DNA from: Kappaphycus alvarezii | Taxonomy: Eukaryota; Rhodophyta; Florideophyceae; Gigartinales; Solieriaceae | Length of the DNA stretch: 64,000 bases | NCBI GenBank assembly: GCA_002205965.3 | Contig: NADL03000549.1 | Location: forward strand, 248,001 to 312,000 | Direction of reading: 5' to 3' | In this document: positions 33,026 through 43,077 of the stretch, one piece after another | How the letters are laid out: each line of letters starts with the position of its first letter | How positions within the stretch are numbered: position 1 is the stretch's first letter | The notes under the pieces: model-generated | Told to the model about the DNA's origin: nothing | What the model saw: the letters and a program-made list of their open reading frames with translations, nothing else | Databases searched by the model: none | Made by a program: the position numbers and the translations under genes

Positions 33026-33410
33026 GGTCCAGCGCAGGAACCGACTATACTGGAGCGCAAACTGGTACGCCGCATCCCGCCCCCTTCGCACAACACCCTC
33101 CAGGAACCGAACTTCAAGTTTCAGCCCCTGGCTTTCGACTCCTTGGGTGCCCCATCCCCCGCCTCTATCCTGTTCATCGAAGACTTCATCCCGCGCATCG
33201 CAGAGAAGTTCAACACAACCACAGCAGTGATCCGCAGACGTATTTATCAGCGCATTAGTTGCACACTGTGGTCTTCTATTGCAATGGCGATTCTATCGCG
33301 AGCCCCACTGCACGTGCCTGACGTGGAAAATCCGGTTAGTTCTTAGCCGTATAGTCAGTCCTGCAGTGTACACGATAGATACTCAATGAAGTAAAGTTTC
33401 TTCTACTATA
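33026..33410 (+). pseudogene. Non-LTR element fragment, C-terminal end only
   Basis: The plus strand reads LERKLVRRIPPPS, then FKFQPLAFDSLGAPSPASI, FIEDFIPRIAEKFN, RRIYQRISCTLWSSIAMAIL and ends NPVSS and a stop at 33346. This is the same C terminus as in the other copies, without internal stops. The 3' untranslated tail continues with GCCGTATAGTCAGTCCTGCA and CTCAATGAAGT. The 5' truncation point is near 33026. Lying 100 bases after another copy in the same orientation, it is a second insertion or a local duplication. Confidence 0.75.
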
Positions 33411-33574
33411 TGCTAGTTAAGCGCCAACTGGGTGGTCCACGTCGGCCACGTGCACAAGTGTGCGGGACACGATAGCGTTCGCTGCGACCAGATCGTGTAA
33501 CTAATGCATCGTTCTAGTTCTTATTCTAGTTCGAATAACTCAAACAGATGTATGCAACTTTCCGGCGATGCACA

Positions 33575-33835
33575 GGAGGAGATCCTCTATGAAGAGGATA
33601 GTAGCGAGGGAAGGCGAACCCAGGAAATCGAAAGCCAGCTTTTGGAAATCAAAGTTGGGGGCCTGTGTGGATTTGTCGGAAGGGGGCGGGAGTCGACGCG
33701 ACAGTTTGCGTTCCAGGTCAGTGACCTTGTTGCAGTGCGCAACTGACGCAGCACCTCCCGCTTCACGGGTAGCCCTTGATCGTACGTCGGCCTTGAACGG
33801 TGATGCGACGGTGACGTTGCAGGCGATGGGGCTCT
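33575..33835 (-). pseudogene. Non-LTR element fragment, middle of the endonuclease-like region
   Basis: On the plus strand, GCCTTGAACGGTGATGCGACGGTGA and the neighbouring 150 bases match 36190-36320, which is the non-coding strand of the copy at 35902-36852 (the CDITVVSPFKAAV region). The fragment is therefore in minus orientation. It is broken at both ends and carries stops. Confidence 0.6.
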
Positions 33836-34457
33836 AGATCCCCCACCCCAAATCTCTGAAATAAAAGATATCAACAATCTCAACTTACAAGTGCTAAATA
33901 ATGCTGACTGCCCCAATTTTAGCAGGCTGGGGCGGATCTGCTTTCCACCTTTCGCATCAAGAGGCCACCTTCCCCTTCTTTTAATAGGGAATCTCCCTAC
34001 GTAGTCAGATGTGACGACCTGCTAGTGTCTATTGGACCGTTGTCCTCATATGATGACAACTTTGAGCCCTTTTTTTTCAATACAGTTCTTTTTTACCTCA
34101 GCGCATTTCTTGTCCCTCCGCATTAGTTCATGAGTGTAGATGGCCGATCAAAACAAACTTTTCAAGATTGTTGACCTCGGTTAAGCCTAGAGCAATTTTC
34201 CCTCACCAGCTTCCGCTCTGCAAGAAGTTGTGAAAACGACTACATTTTGGAAGGAAAAATAGTTCGTATTATCGTGCGGGGTTCAGAACGAGGGCGCACG
34301 TACAGTAATTTTTACGTAATTTTTACTGTACTGTAACTTAACATGAAAAACCTTTTTTCCCGTAAAATTTCGGCTCTCCAAAACATTTACCTTTCCAAAA
34401 TGTAACGGAAACTGTCCCCATATGAGGACAAAGTGAGCCTCATACGAGGACAGAGCA
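33836..34457. other. Spacer, no gene
   Basis: No gene or LTR is visible. ATATGATGACAAC and CATATGAGGACAAAGTG with CATACGAGGACAGAG form a short imperfect repeat (near 34050 and 34420-34455). A TTTACTGTACTGTAAC motif occurs at about 34318. Confidence 0.4.
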
Positions 34458-34718
34458 TGGTCGTATAGACACAAGGAAATGCCCTTATCAGGTCGCTCTT
34501 AATTCGTCTCAATTCTGCTTTTTGGCTTACAATGTAAGCCCTATGCTGTCATTTAGTTGCTTACAGTCGCCGGCGACCCATCCTTCCCTTTTCGTATTTA
34601 GGCAGATCCCGGTCTGAGATCCCGGTCTGAGTAAAGTCTTCAAAGAGGCAAGCCACCCTTTTCCCTTTTTACCTCGATCCCCTTTGAAACCGGCCTTTTT
34701 GGAACGTAATTCGTTACA
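34458..34718 (+). repeat. 5' LTR of Gypsy-1
   Basis: It shares with 43969-44213 the blocks TCAGGTCGCTCTTAATTC, TTACAGTCGCCGGCGACCCA, CTTTTCGTATTTAGGC and GGAACGTAATTCGTTACA, in the same order and orientation. A GATCCCGGTCTGA unit is repeated in tandem here (34604-34630) but single in the other copy. The left end is uncertain by a few bases. Confidence 0.8.
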
Positions 34719-34795
34719 GTGATCACTACGACTTTGTTGTAGTCCATTGTACAGTCATTCTGGTTCGCTTTCCTTTACCTCCTTCCTCGTCTACC

Positions 34796-35127
34796 ATGGC
34801 ATCCGCTAGCCAACCGTCTCATTCCATCGCCTTTGCGAGTCCAACCGGTCAGTCCCCTAGGGTCGTTGCCACTGCCGTCGATCATCCTCGTCTCTCTACC
34901 ACGGACGCCGCTTCCATACGCGGGTTCTTTCGGCAGCACGAGCAGTACGCCCGCGAGGTTCAAGTGCGTGCCCGTCAATTGGTCTTCGAAGATGTCGTAT
35001 CAAGTGAGGCTGTCACTCCTGTGCACATCAAATACTATGTTGACCCGAAGTGGATCGGGTCTATTATTGTCCTTGAATTTTTGGATGGTGTCAGTTCTAA
35101 CGACGCTTTGACAGATGCCCTGCTGCG
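34796..35127 (+). pseudogene. Gypsy-1 gag, N-terminal piece
   Basis: The frame begins ACCATGG, 78 bases after the LTR, and reads TTDAASIRGFFRQHEQYARE and then VHIKYYVDPKWIGSI. It breaks off where a copia LTR begins at 35128; the codons after that are LTR sequence. A homologous gag relic at 62190-62460 on the minus strand (DDESIRVFFRHYDDYCKE) confirms that this is a coding block of this gypsy family. It would form part of the capsid. Confidence 0.7.
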
Positions 35128-35531
35128 TGTTGGTAGTGCGTTTGATTTCTTGATCGTCCGGTCACTCTTCTCTTTTTTACTTCACAACTCGAGACTATGT
35201 ATGCATTTAAACTCTTGAACCCAACCTAGTTCCGAAGACTTAGATTACTCTTGCCATGTTGGAACTAGAAAACCCTAACTTCCACTTTGAATAGACACAA
35301 ACCCACTCTGACAAACCCCAAGCAAGTCAAGTAGTTTAAGGAGAAAAAAACAGGAGCCTAGACAAGGTACCCCACAGGATCAAGTCCCCCTCAGGAGAAT
35401 GTACGCATATGCCCAATCATACTGCGATTTCAGATCGGTTTCCATCCAACTATTAGACATTGTGAAATTACCCACCAGTAACATGCATTTCACAGCGGAC
35501 GAGTCGTCATAAATAACATCGTATCTCAACA
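35128..35531 (-). repeat. 3' LTR of Copia-3
   Basis: The plus strand starts TGTTGGTAGTGC and ends GTATCTCAACA, so both ends carry the TGTTG/CAACA inverted termini usual for LTRs. A polypurine tract lies directly outside the CAACA end. No second copy of this LTR is in the window, so the internal end is inferred from termini only. Confidence 0.6.
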
Positions 35532-35770
35532 CCCCTCCTAAACGAGTTCGCTAGTTGGGGTTAGACGATATTGATAGCTTGTCGCAACCCTTACAATCTG
35601 ACCCTCAGCAAAGCCTTTGTTAGGAGGTCCGCATACATGTCCTCTGTGCGACAGTGCTCAATGACGGTTGTCGCATTTCGCACTTCGCCTTGTACAAAAT
35701 AGTATCTTAGTTCCACGTGCTTTGCTATACGCTCCGCACGTGTGACGTACTACGTCTCCGATGGGGGGTC
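35128..35770 (-). mobile_element. Copia-3 relic: 3' LTR and end of RNase H
   Basis: Read on the minus strand, AERIAKHVELRYYFVQGEVR and EHCRTEDMYADLLTKALL (about 35600-35750) are the conserved end of copia RNase H. A stop follows. Then comes a polypurine tract (TTTAGGAGGGG) and an LTR from 35531 down to 35128, about 404 bp, bounded by TGTTGA and CCAACA. The LTR end at 35128 abuts the interrupted Gypsy-1 gag precisely. The 5' part and other LTR are gone. Confidence 0.75.
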
Positions 35771-35867
35771 GGGTAAGGAGTCAGAGAATCGTGAGTTTTT
35801 CGTATTCGAATTTACAAACGGTCCTACATAGTCTACCAAAAGATGATGAGGTTTAATGCGTTCAGTA

Positions 35868-36852
35868 TCTACTGTGGACTGCGCACGTCCTAACTATACG
35901 GTTAAGATCTAACCGGATGTACTTCGTCGTCCGTGCGCATCGGTGCTCGGGACAGGATAGCTTCAGCGATGGAGGACCACAGGGTGCAACTCAGTCGCTG
36001 GTAGATACGGCGGCGGACAATGCCAACTGTCGAGTGACACTTGGACGCGATCCGCGGAACTAACTCCTCGATAAATGCAATAGTTCCAGGGGAAGGGGCA
36101 CCTAGGGAATCAAACGCCAGAGGTCGAAACGTGAAGTTCGGCGTGTAAGGCGCAGAAGATGGGCCAGTCGATGGAGCGGGGAGTCGTCGGGCGATGTTGC
36201 GTTCCAGGGTTGTAACCTTGTCGCGGGCCGCCAGTTCAGCAGCGCCTCCGGCAACCTGGGTCGCCTTGGTGCGAACTGCGGCCTTGAACGGTGAAACGAC
36301 GGTGATGTCACAGGCAATGGGGCGCAACGTTGTGCCTTCCGGGGTTGGTGGTGGTTGTACAAGGATATCGGCGGGGCGGAGCTCAGTGCCCGGGACGAGG
36401 AACGGAACCTCTTGCCGAGTATCCAGACCCGCGGCGCGGGTAACGTGCGTCGCAATCGCATTACATAGCGAGTTGTGGCGGTGACGACGGCCGAAACCAG
36501 GGCAGCAGAGGTCGGCGGCGTGATCCCCGAGGGTGTCCAAGGGGTGGTCACAGTGGTGGCAGTTGAGGGCCATGGAGTCATCATACACTGGCAGTCCGAG
36601 GTGACGGCGGAGCATGGTCTGCCAGTGTGTAGTGTGGACCTTCGTAGCTGCCGTGGGATGAGCGAAGAGAAACGCCGCAGCGGGGCTGCGGCGGAACGCT
36701 AGGCCACGGATGCGATGTCGAATGTCGGCGTCGCTATGGGCGGTCGGGTTTGGGGCATTCTCCCAGGAGTCGTCGTGCCAATGTACTCTTGCCCGCGCCT
36801 CTTGCTGCACCCGTTTGAGAAGGGTTAGTGTGTTGGTGGGTGGACTGCGCAC
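35868..36852 (-). CDS. Endonuclease-like C-terminal polyprotein fragment of a non-LTR element, open frame
   Basis: A 316-codon uninterrupted frame (35902-36852) holds the best copy of the family. A Cx2Cx9Hx4C cluster (C98, C101, H111, C116), the motif GRRHRHN (121-127), RPADILV (D162) and ACDITVV (D182) stand in the order and spacing of the restriction-like endonuclease that R2-type non-LTR retrotransposons use to nick their target. The C-terminal 110 residues (FRPLAFDSLGAPSPGTIAF and RRRIYQRLSCTLWSS) are shared by all copies. The first Met at 36852 is probably just the first Met of a truncated polyprotein, since no RT palm is upstream. The 3' tail after the stop matches that of the copy ending at 33346 and stops near 35868, in a Copia-3 or gypsy sequence. 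Confidence 0.65.
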
Positions 36853-37057
36853 TATCAGTGCATACTGAATTAATGCTTAAGACGTTACTTTCTGCGGTAG
36901 TAATTGCCGCTCGCGGAAGGTCCCGCGGCTGAGGGGCTGCGCCAAAATCGTGGTGTTTTGGTGGCGCCTCAGGTGGCGGGTTCAATTCCCGTCAGTGGCA
37001 AACATGTTTTTGTCCAATTATTGCCAGGCAACACTAATTCAGCAAATTAGTGTTACA
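36853..37057 (-). repeat. 3' LTR relic of Gypsy-2
   Basis: In the minus sense, the end of the Gypsy-2 integrase frame is followed by a purine tract (GAAGAAAGGGTG) and then TGTAACACTAATTTGC, an LTR-type start at 37057. The first 30 bases form a hairpin (AACACTAATT and AATTAGTGTT). The other end is unclear, somewhere above 36852, and no second copy is in the window. Confidence 0.45.
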
Positions 37058-38665
37058 CACCCTTTCTTCAAAGGCGAAGTTCCTGACGAGTTTTCGACAC
37101 CAGATCAGCGGGAGCATTCTTGGACTAATTCGTTTGAGAAACAGAGCCGGTACGTCTTCGTAGACTTTCCTAGCGGGCTCCAGAGTATCCTCGGACTCAG
37201 GTAGACCACGCCAGCGTACTTGGACCATCAAACCGTCGTCGGTATTGACTAGACGCATCAAGCGTTGCACAGGCATACCAGTTTCGGACGCGACAACGTG
37301 GGACATAATGGCTTCGGCGTCTAGCGAAGAGTCACGGTAGAACTTGAGACGAGAGCTGTGTACGTCCTGTAGCTGACCATTGCGCAGATCCTCGACCTGG
37401 AACACGTAGTCGCTCAACGCTTTGACGACACGACGGGGATCGCGCCAGCGGAGAGACAGCTTCTCGCCAGCCGTAAAATCGTCGCGGGCAACTAGGACGA
37501 AATCGCCTTCCGAGAAATTTGGCAACTCGCCACGCGACATCGCATTACGAATGCGTTCCCGATTTGACGACACCAACTGCTGCACGACCGGGTGGAGTTC
37601 GGCAATCTTCGCCTTGAGTGCCGCAATGTTGAGCAAACGCTCACGTTGCACATCGGTAATCGTCACCGAAGTGGACGTAGACGACCGCAAGAAAGTCGCA
37701 ATTGGCGGTGACGGCTCCAGTCCGGTAAACGCAGTGACGGGCGCGACATTTCCACGCAGGGGAGAGGGCGCGGTGTTGAGAGCGCTCTGTACCAGAGGCA
37801 AAAGGTCGGGCCATTCCTCGGGACGGAGACGAAACTCCGACGTAACAGCGCGGAACACCCTAAGGAGCTCTTTGCCTAGACGTTCCACGGCACCGTTATT
37901 CCACGGCGTGTACGGTAGCGTGAAGTGATGGGGCACCTTGAGTCCCTTGGCGACAAGACGAAGCGTCTCGTTCTTGAAATGCGTCGGTCCGTCTGACATG
38001 AGCGAACCAGGAACGCTGAAAGCGGCACACCAATCGATAATCGCCTGCGCAGCGTTTGAAGCGGACCTGTCTGGGAACGCAAAGAACCATTTGTAGTCGG
38101 AATGGTCGTCACGAAGCATCAAGAAGTACTTGTCGCCGGTGGTGCTAGGAGCAACCTCGATGTAGTCGAACTGCAACAAGTCGTTGGGCGACGTGCCATG
38201 AACGGCCGGACCGAATGGGCGCGGTACCTTCTCCCCTCCAGTTGTCAACAGACAATGGATGCAGGAGCGGACGAAAATCTTGACGTCAGCCAGTAACGTC
38301 GACCAAAAGAAATGACTGCGAAGAACCGACGACGTCGACGAAGCACCACGGTGACCGGCGGGACCAGCGCATGCGATAGCACACAATCGAAGTTGCAAGT
38401 CGACGGAATCGTTAGGGACCCAGATCGCACTCGCGGGGTCCGACCAAACACCCTCGGTGACGACGAGATTCGACGGACGGGTATCGGCGGACTTGGCTTG
38501 TTCGGCGGCGAGCTCGTCGCGAGAGGGCCACTCAAAGTCCTCAGCCGAAGACGATGGGAGGTCCGGGATGTACACCAGACGACGGACGGCGACTGGAGCA
38601 GACCAGCGGCCAAGAAGATCAGCCCAGACGTTATCAACACCATTCATGTGCACACACGTGTAGTT
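37058..38665 (-). pseudogene. Gypsy-2 integrase with C-terminal chromodomain
   Basis: The frame after the TAA at 38666 has 539 codons. Counting from the Met at 38653, the zinc-binding residues are H101, H114, C131 and C134. The catalytic triad is D163 (LLQFDYIEV), D221 (LMSDGPTHF) and E257 (NGAVERLGK). The C-terminal part has the integrase fold SEGDFVLVARDDFTAGEKL and then a chromodomain at about 455-509 (LMVQVRWRGLPESEDTLEP). Chromodomains on integrases of this kind steer insertion to particular chromatin. All key residues are present, so this domain may be the most recently active part of any element here. The last 30 codons run past the usual end into the LTR. Confidence 0.9.
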
Positions 38666-40630
38666 TTACGCATTGAGGCGTACCGTCCAACGCAAGACCT
38701 TGCGCATAGACGTTTGCGATAAGTCGGGAACGACAGCCAGGGGGTCGAACAGGAAGATCAGGTTGTGGTGGTCGGTGAACAAGTCGAATCCGGCAGGCGT
38801 AGCCAGGATCCAATGCATCCGGTCTATCGTCGCCATGATTGCATACGCTTCCTTCTCGAGGGTAGACCAGCCGAGGAACGACCCAGAGAAATGTCCAGAC
38901 AAAAACGCCAACGGTTGATGACACTGTTCGGCATGCGGCTTGGACAAGTCCTCCGGCGGCACCTGTGTGACGATGCCGGACCAGACGACGTCAGAAGCAT
39001 CAGTGTAGACGCACAAACGTAACGCCTCGTCACGATAGGCGAGGGTGACCTGATGGACAAGAGCGTTCTTTGCTCTCTGGAAGGCGTCGGTTTCCGTCTG
39101 GCTCCAGCCAACCTTGTCGAGAAGGATACGCGCAACGGCACGCTTCGTCCGCTTGCCAGCGAAGTCGTAAACCGACTCCATCAAATCGGAGAGGGGACGG
39201 ATTATCGTTATGAATTCAGGAATCGCATTCCGCATCCACTGCATCGCAAAGACGAATTGCTGAAGGTCAGCACCAGTTGACGGAAGCGTCATGTTACGAA
39301 TACCGTCGATGCGCCGGGGGTCGAAGCGGACACCGTCAGCTGAAATGACACGGCCACACCAGCGGACACTGGTGGCGAACAACACGCACTTCGACGGATT
39401 CAGCTTGAGATTGCGCTGCAAGCAGAAGTCAAAGAAGAGACGGATCATCGTCAACAACTAGTCGATGTTCGGCGCATGACCGAGAATGTCGTCGAGCCAC
39501 AGTAGTATGTAGCGGCGAACTTCCTGAGGGAGCGCAGACGACAAAGACGACTGAAGGTACATGACGGCGTTCGTCGTCCCATGCAGCACGCGGGTAGGCG
39601 GAAAGATACAATCAGACGTGATGAAAGACTGCGACGGTTGCGACAGCTTGTGGAGTTCAAACTGCTAGTAGCTGTGACTCATTTCAAAGTTGGAGAAGCA
39701 CTCCGAGTCGGCGGTTTTCGACAACTCCTGTTCGATGTTCGGCATCGGGAACTGATGCTTGATCGTAAAGCAGTTTACAGGACGGAGATCGACGGTGAAA
39801 CGGAACTCTGCGGGGCCGGGTTTCGCAACTAACAGAGGCGCCGAAGCCCATGGAGATGTCGGGTTCGGATACGCCATGCCGCACTTAACGAGCTTCGATA
39901 CGGTGCGGGAAAGGAAGTTCCGTTGGGCCTGAGAGTAATTGCGGAGGCGAACTAGGACTGGAACGGCGTTCGGAGCCAAGTCGATCTTGAGTGGCGGGAA
40001 GCCGGCAGGCGGACCAGACGAGAATGACGTGCGAAAGATGTCCATGTGAGTAGAAACAATTTCCTTGAGCTCGGGGAGCTTCGCAGGTGTGAATCCACTG
40101 TCGCTTGCGTCCTGGACAATCTTGTCAATCGCTTCGGTGACATCGGCATGCTGTTCGGAATCGACAGGGTCGAGTAATGACTTATCCGGAAACGGGTCAG
40201 GCTCCTCGCGCACCTGATAATAGTCGACGTGCGGGCGATCGGCTTTTGAAGTCAAGGACGGCTCGGCGTCGGAGTTTGACACACGGTTGAGACGGGCGAT
40301 CATGAGTCGGCTGACCTGACCACCACGTGTACCCGACGGCGTATTTCGGATAGACGAGCAATCGAAACCGTCGAGAACGTCGCGCTTCTGCTCTAGGAGA
40401 GTCTTTGTGTCGATATCAAGATGCTGCAACACCGGTAGACCAATGAGTAGATCTTCGACAGCAAGGTTGGCGTCGGCGACGAGAAATGTCACGTTCAAAA
40501 GAGCGAGCGGACCGGCTGCCAATCGGAGTACGGTTCGGGGGGGCGTCCACGTCCTTGAAAACGTGAACAACTGTGCAGTCTCGGTATTCTTCAACGCTAT
40601 TTGTCTCCTATCACTCGCTTCTACGTTAGC
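38666..40630 (-). pseudogene. Gypsy-2 protease, reverse transcriptase and RNase H with three stops
   Basis: One frame runs from about 40630 to 38666. It shows a retropepsin-end segment (LLIGLPVLQHLDID), the RT opening (FRFTVDLRPVNCFTIKHQFP), the catalytic box LLWLDDILGH and RNase H (CVYTDASDVVWSG, LGWSTLEKEAYAIMA, DLFTDHHNLIF). Stops stand at 39662-39664 (TAG, where the Gypsy-1 copy has Trp), 39458-39460 (TAG) and 38666-38668 (TAA). There is no frameshift. Such damage by point changes alone in nearly 2 kb suggests a younger death than for the other gypsy copies in the window. The active-site Asp-Thr/Ser-Gly of protease is not in the retained part. Confidence 0.88.
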
Positions 40631-40634
40631 ATGG

Positions 40635-41320
40635 TCTTTCTTGGATCGTCAAAGACAAGTTGAAGGTCGCCGTGTATCATGTCCTATCAGCCATACGCCC
40701 TGAGCCCTTTATACCGCGTCTTGAGTCCGATCTGGAATTCTCCCATCACGACCCTCCGAAGGACTTTCGCGAGTTTTTGGCCCATGCCATCAGGTTGGCC
40801 GAAGCTTTTCAACTTGTCAACAATGGTTCTTAGACGCTCTCCCAGGTCTCTTCAACCCGTCGAATAAGTCGCGGAAATCCCAAGGTGGTTCTAATATCGA
40901 CAAGTCCGTTTCGGTTGATTCTTGCCCAGGAAGGTTCGACGATACATTGATCGTCTGGTTGTATGGACTCCATAAGACCAAGGTTTATCGCCATTTGTTG
41001 CCGATTGTACGGCCTGCCATGAAGACGAGAGGAAAATTATACTTAAGGTCCGTGCAGATGCGATGGCCAAAGATAGTCCTTCGAAGTCCACACTTGCCGC
41101 AGATCAAGCCGCGGCTCATTTTCACAAGCTCGACCATAAGGTCGGTGGTCTCCTCAAACCCAGTTCCGATTGGACGAAGTCGTCGTCATTTACTGTCGAG
41201 TTGTCTGATGGCACGGAATCTGTGACCGCCAGATAGCGTGCCGATGATTGTAGAGTTGATTTGATCGTGTCACATAGGTTGGCCGAGGCTGCTGTCCTCA
41301 ATGAGATCTGAAAGTTGAAG
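40635..41320 (+). pseudogene. Gypsy-1 gag, C-terminal piece, and degraded protease
   Basis: On the plus strand, WIVKDKLKVAVYHVLSAIRP and DFREFLAHAIRLAEAFQLV continue gag up to a TAG near 40830. After frameshifts, FHKLDHKVGGLLKPSSDW and TVELSDGTESVTAR lead to RADDCRVDLIVSHRLAEAAV, which stands where a retropepsin has its DTG triplet. Here it reads DDC, so the protease is inactive or decayed. It ends where the RT-linked frame starts at 41315. Confidence 0.6.
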
Positions 41321-42934
41321 AAAAGTTCCCCGGTCTCGTTGCAAGTGGCCGTAAAGGACGAAGAGAATGCCCAGTCATTCAAATTTTATCGAGTGTGGAC
41401 GCCTCCGCGCACCACGGTCCATCTATCTGTTGGCCCATTAGCTCTGCTCAATGTGTCTTATCTGGTCGCTGATGCCGAACTAGCGGTCGAAGATTTGTTG
41501 CTAGGCCTCCCGGTCCTACAAATTTAGACGTTGACACGAAGTCCCTTGTGGAAGAGCGACATAACCTACTGGACGGTGCCGATTATTCTCACATCGAGTC
41601 TGCATCCGCTCATGGAGGCCCAGTTAGTTGCCTAATGATAGTCCGCATTAATGGAGTCCGAACGGAGCAAGGCCCGTTCTCGGACTTGTTACTTCTAGAC
41701 GCCCCTATCTCCGCTGAGGCCGACGGAGACCTCTCCCAGATGATCCGATTCGCGGTCAAAAATGGTTCAGAGAATGTTTCGGATCTCGAGAGGATCTTTC
41801 TGGACCATTCGGACATTTTTAGGACATCCTTGTCATCCAGCCCTCCTGCCGATGTTGCTCCTTTCAAAATCGACCGTTTCCGGACACTAAGCCCGTGACG
41901 GTCCGTCTACGTAATTATTCGCAAGATCAACGAACCTTCTTATTAGATTTTGTCCAGAAAATGGTCTCTATTGGTATGGCTTATCCTAATCCAGCGTCCC
42001 CTTGGGCCTTTGCTCTTCTTCTGGTGCCCAAGTCTGGTCCACTGAAGTTTCGATTTACTGTCAATCTCTGTCCGGTCAACCGCTTCATTGTCAAGCATCA
42101 ATTTACAATGCCCAATATTGGACAGGATTTGACCAAGCTGGCCGACGCGACGATGTTTGCGACTTTCGAATTCAGCCAAGGTTATTGGCAGTTTCCCCTC
42201 GAACAGTATTCTCAGGCCTGCCAGTCCTTCATAACGCCTGATGGAATTTTCTCGCCCACTGGGGTCCTACACGGTACGGCTAATGCGGTCATGTACTTGC
42301 AATACACCATCACCTACAACATTCTGCCAGAGCTTCAATCCTCGCTGGTCATCTGGGTCGATGATTTTCTCGTCCATTCCAGGTCTGTCTCTGCCCATTT
42401 GGACTCGGTGCGAATACTCTTTGCCTTTTGCAAGACTTTTAATCTAAAGCTACACCCTGCCAAGTGTGTCCTTTTCTCTAGGTCTATTCGCTGGTGTGCC
42501 CATGTTATATCGTCCGACGGGATTCGTTTTGACGCTCGAATCATTAGAGGCCTTCAATCTATGGAGCTCCCCACTACCGGCGAGCACTTGCATCAATTTG
42601 CCTGTGCGATACAGTGGATTTGCAAGGCAATTCTGGACTTTTCAAACATCATACATCTTTTAGCCGAATTTCTAAAGTCGTCTACGGCCAAGCTGGTAAG
42701 CGTGCCAAATCCGCTGTCGGTCGAGTCCTTTTGTCCAATCTTGGCTAGGGTGAGGCTAAGAAGACTGCTTTTAGGCGTGGAAAGGCGGCTTTGGAACATC
42801 AGGTCACTCTCGTTCATCGCGATGAGCCGACCCGCCTTTGTGCACTCTCGTTCATCGCGATGAGCCGACCCGCCTTTGTGCTTACACAGACGCGTCTGAC
42901 GTCGTTTGGCCTGGTATTGTCACGTTCAACACAT
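41315..42934 (+). pseudogene. Gypsy-1 reverse transcriptase and start of RNase H, broken
   Basis: Three shifted pieces (41315-41527, 41548-41898 and 41895-42720) match Gypsy-2: LLLGLPVLQ, then HSDIFRTSLSSSPPAD, then FRFTVNLCPVNRFIVKHQF, FSQGYWQFPLEQYSQ and the active-site box VIWVDDFLVHS. After more frameshifts the RNase H opening is recognisable near 42800-42925 around a perfect 38-bp tandem duplication. Sequence then jumps to the far end of integrase (near 42940), so the rest of RNase H and the catalytic core of integrase are deleted. Confidence 0.8.
42805..42880 (+). repeat. 38-bp perfect tandem duplication
   Basis: CACTCTCGTTCATCGCGATG and the next 18 bases occur at 42805-42842 and again, without change, at 42843-42880. 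The duplication splits the RNase H opening (VHRDEPTRLC) of Gypsy-1. Confidence 0.95.
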
Positions 42935-43077
42935 GTCCAATCTGGTCGTGAAATTCACCGCCATGCAATGTCTTGTGGTGTCTTGCCGAATTTCTCGTAA
43001 GGTAATTTTCTGCTCGTGGCTTGCGACTGTAATGCGGCTGGTGGGTAACTGTCCCTTCGCTGGCGCGGTCCCCCTCG
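42935..43077 (+). pseudogene. Gypsy-1 integrase C-terminal relic
   Basis: The plus strand reads GREIHRHAMSCGVLPNFS, then NFLLVACDCNAAGG and LSLRWRGPPRV in shifted frames. This corresponds to RERIRNAMSRGELPNFSEGD and LSLRWRDPRRV of Gypsy-2. The zinc finger and catalytic core that should come before it are absent. Confidence 0.65.

Larger units (their letters stand above)
36853..40630 (-). mobile_element. Gypsy-2, Ty3/gypsy element inside Gypsy-1
   Basis: The minus strand carries protease end, reverse transcriptase, RNase H, integrase and chromodomain in one reading frame, in Ty3/gypsy order. Sequence similarity to Gypsy-1 is high over protease and RT, so both belong to one family. The gag and 5' LTR are missing: the similarity stops near 40630, where Gypsy-1 gag resumes on the opposite strand. 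Three in-frame stops are the only coding damage that I see in pol. Confidence 0.85.

Noticed and set aside
35780..35890. Minus-strand text KPHHLLVDYVGPFVNSNTKN resembling an integrase core
   Set aside because: Too short, and its upstream part overlaps the 3' tail shared by non-LTR copies. It may be part of Copia-3 or another element, but one motif is not enough.
36908..37001. tRNA-like text: GCGGGTTCAATTCCCG before CAGTGGCA
   Set aside because: The T-arm and B-box look good, but the acceptor partner has mismatches, no D-arm or proper anticodon loop with T33 can be drawn, and it lies in the LTR region of Gypsy-2.
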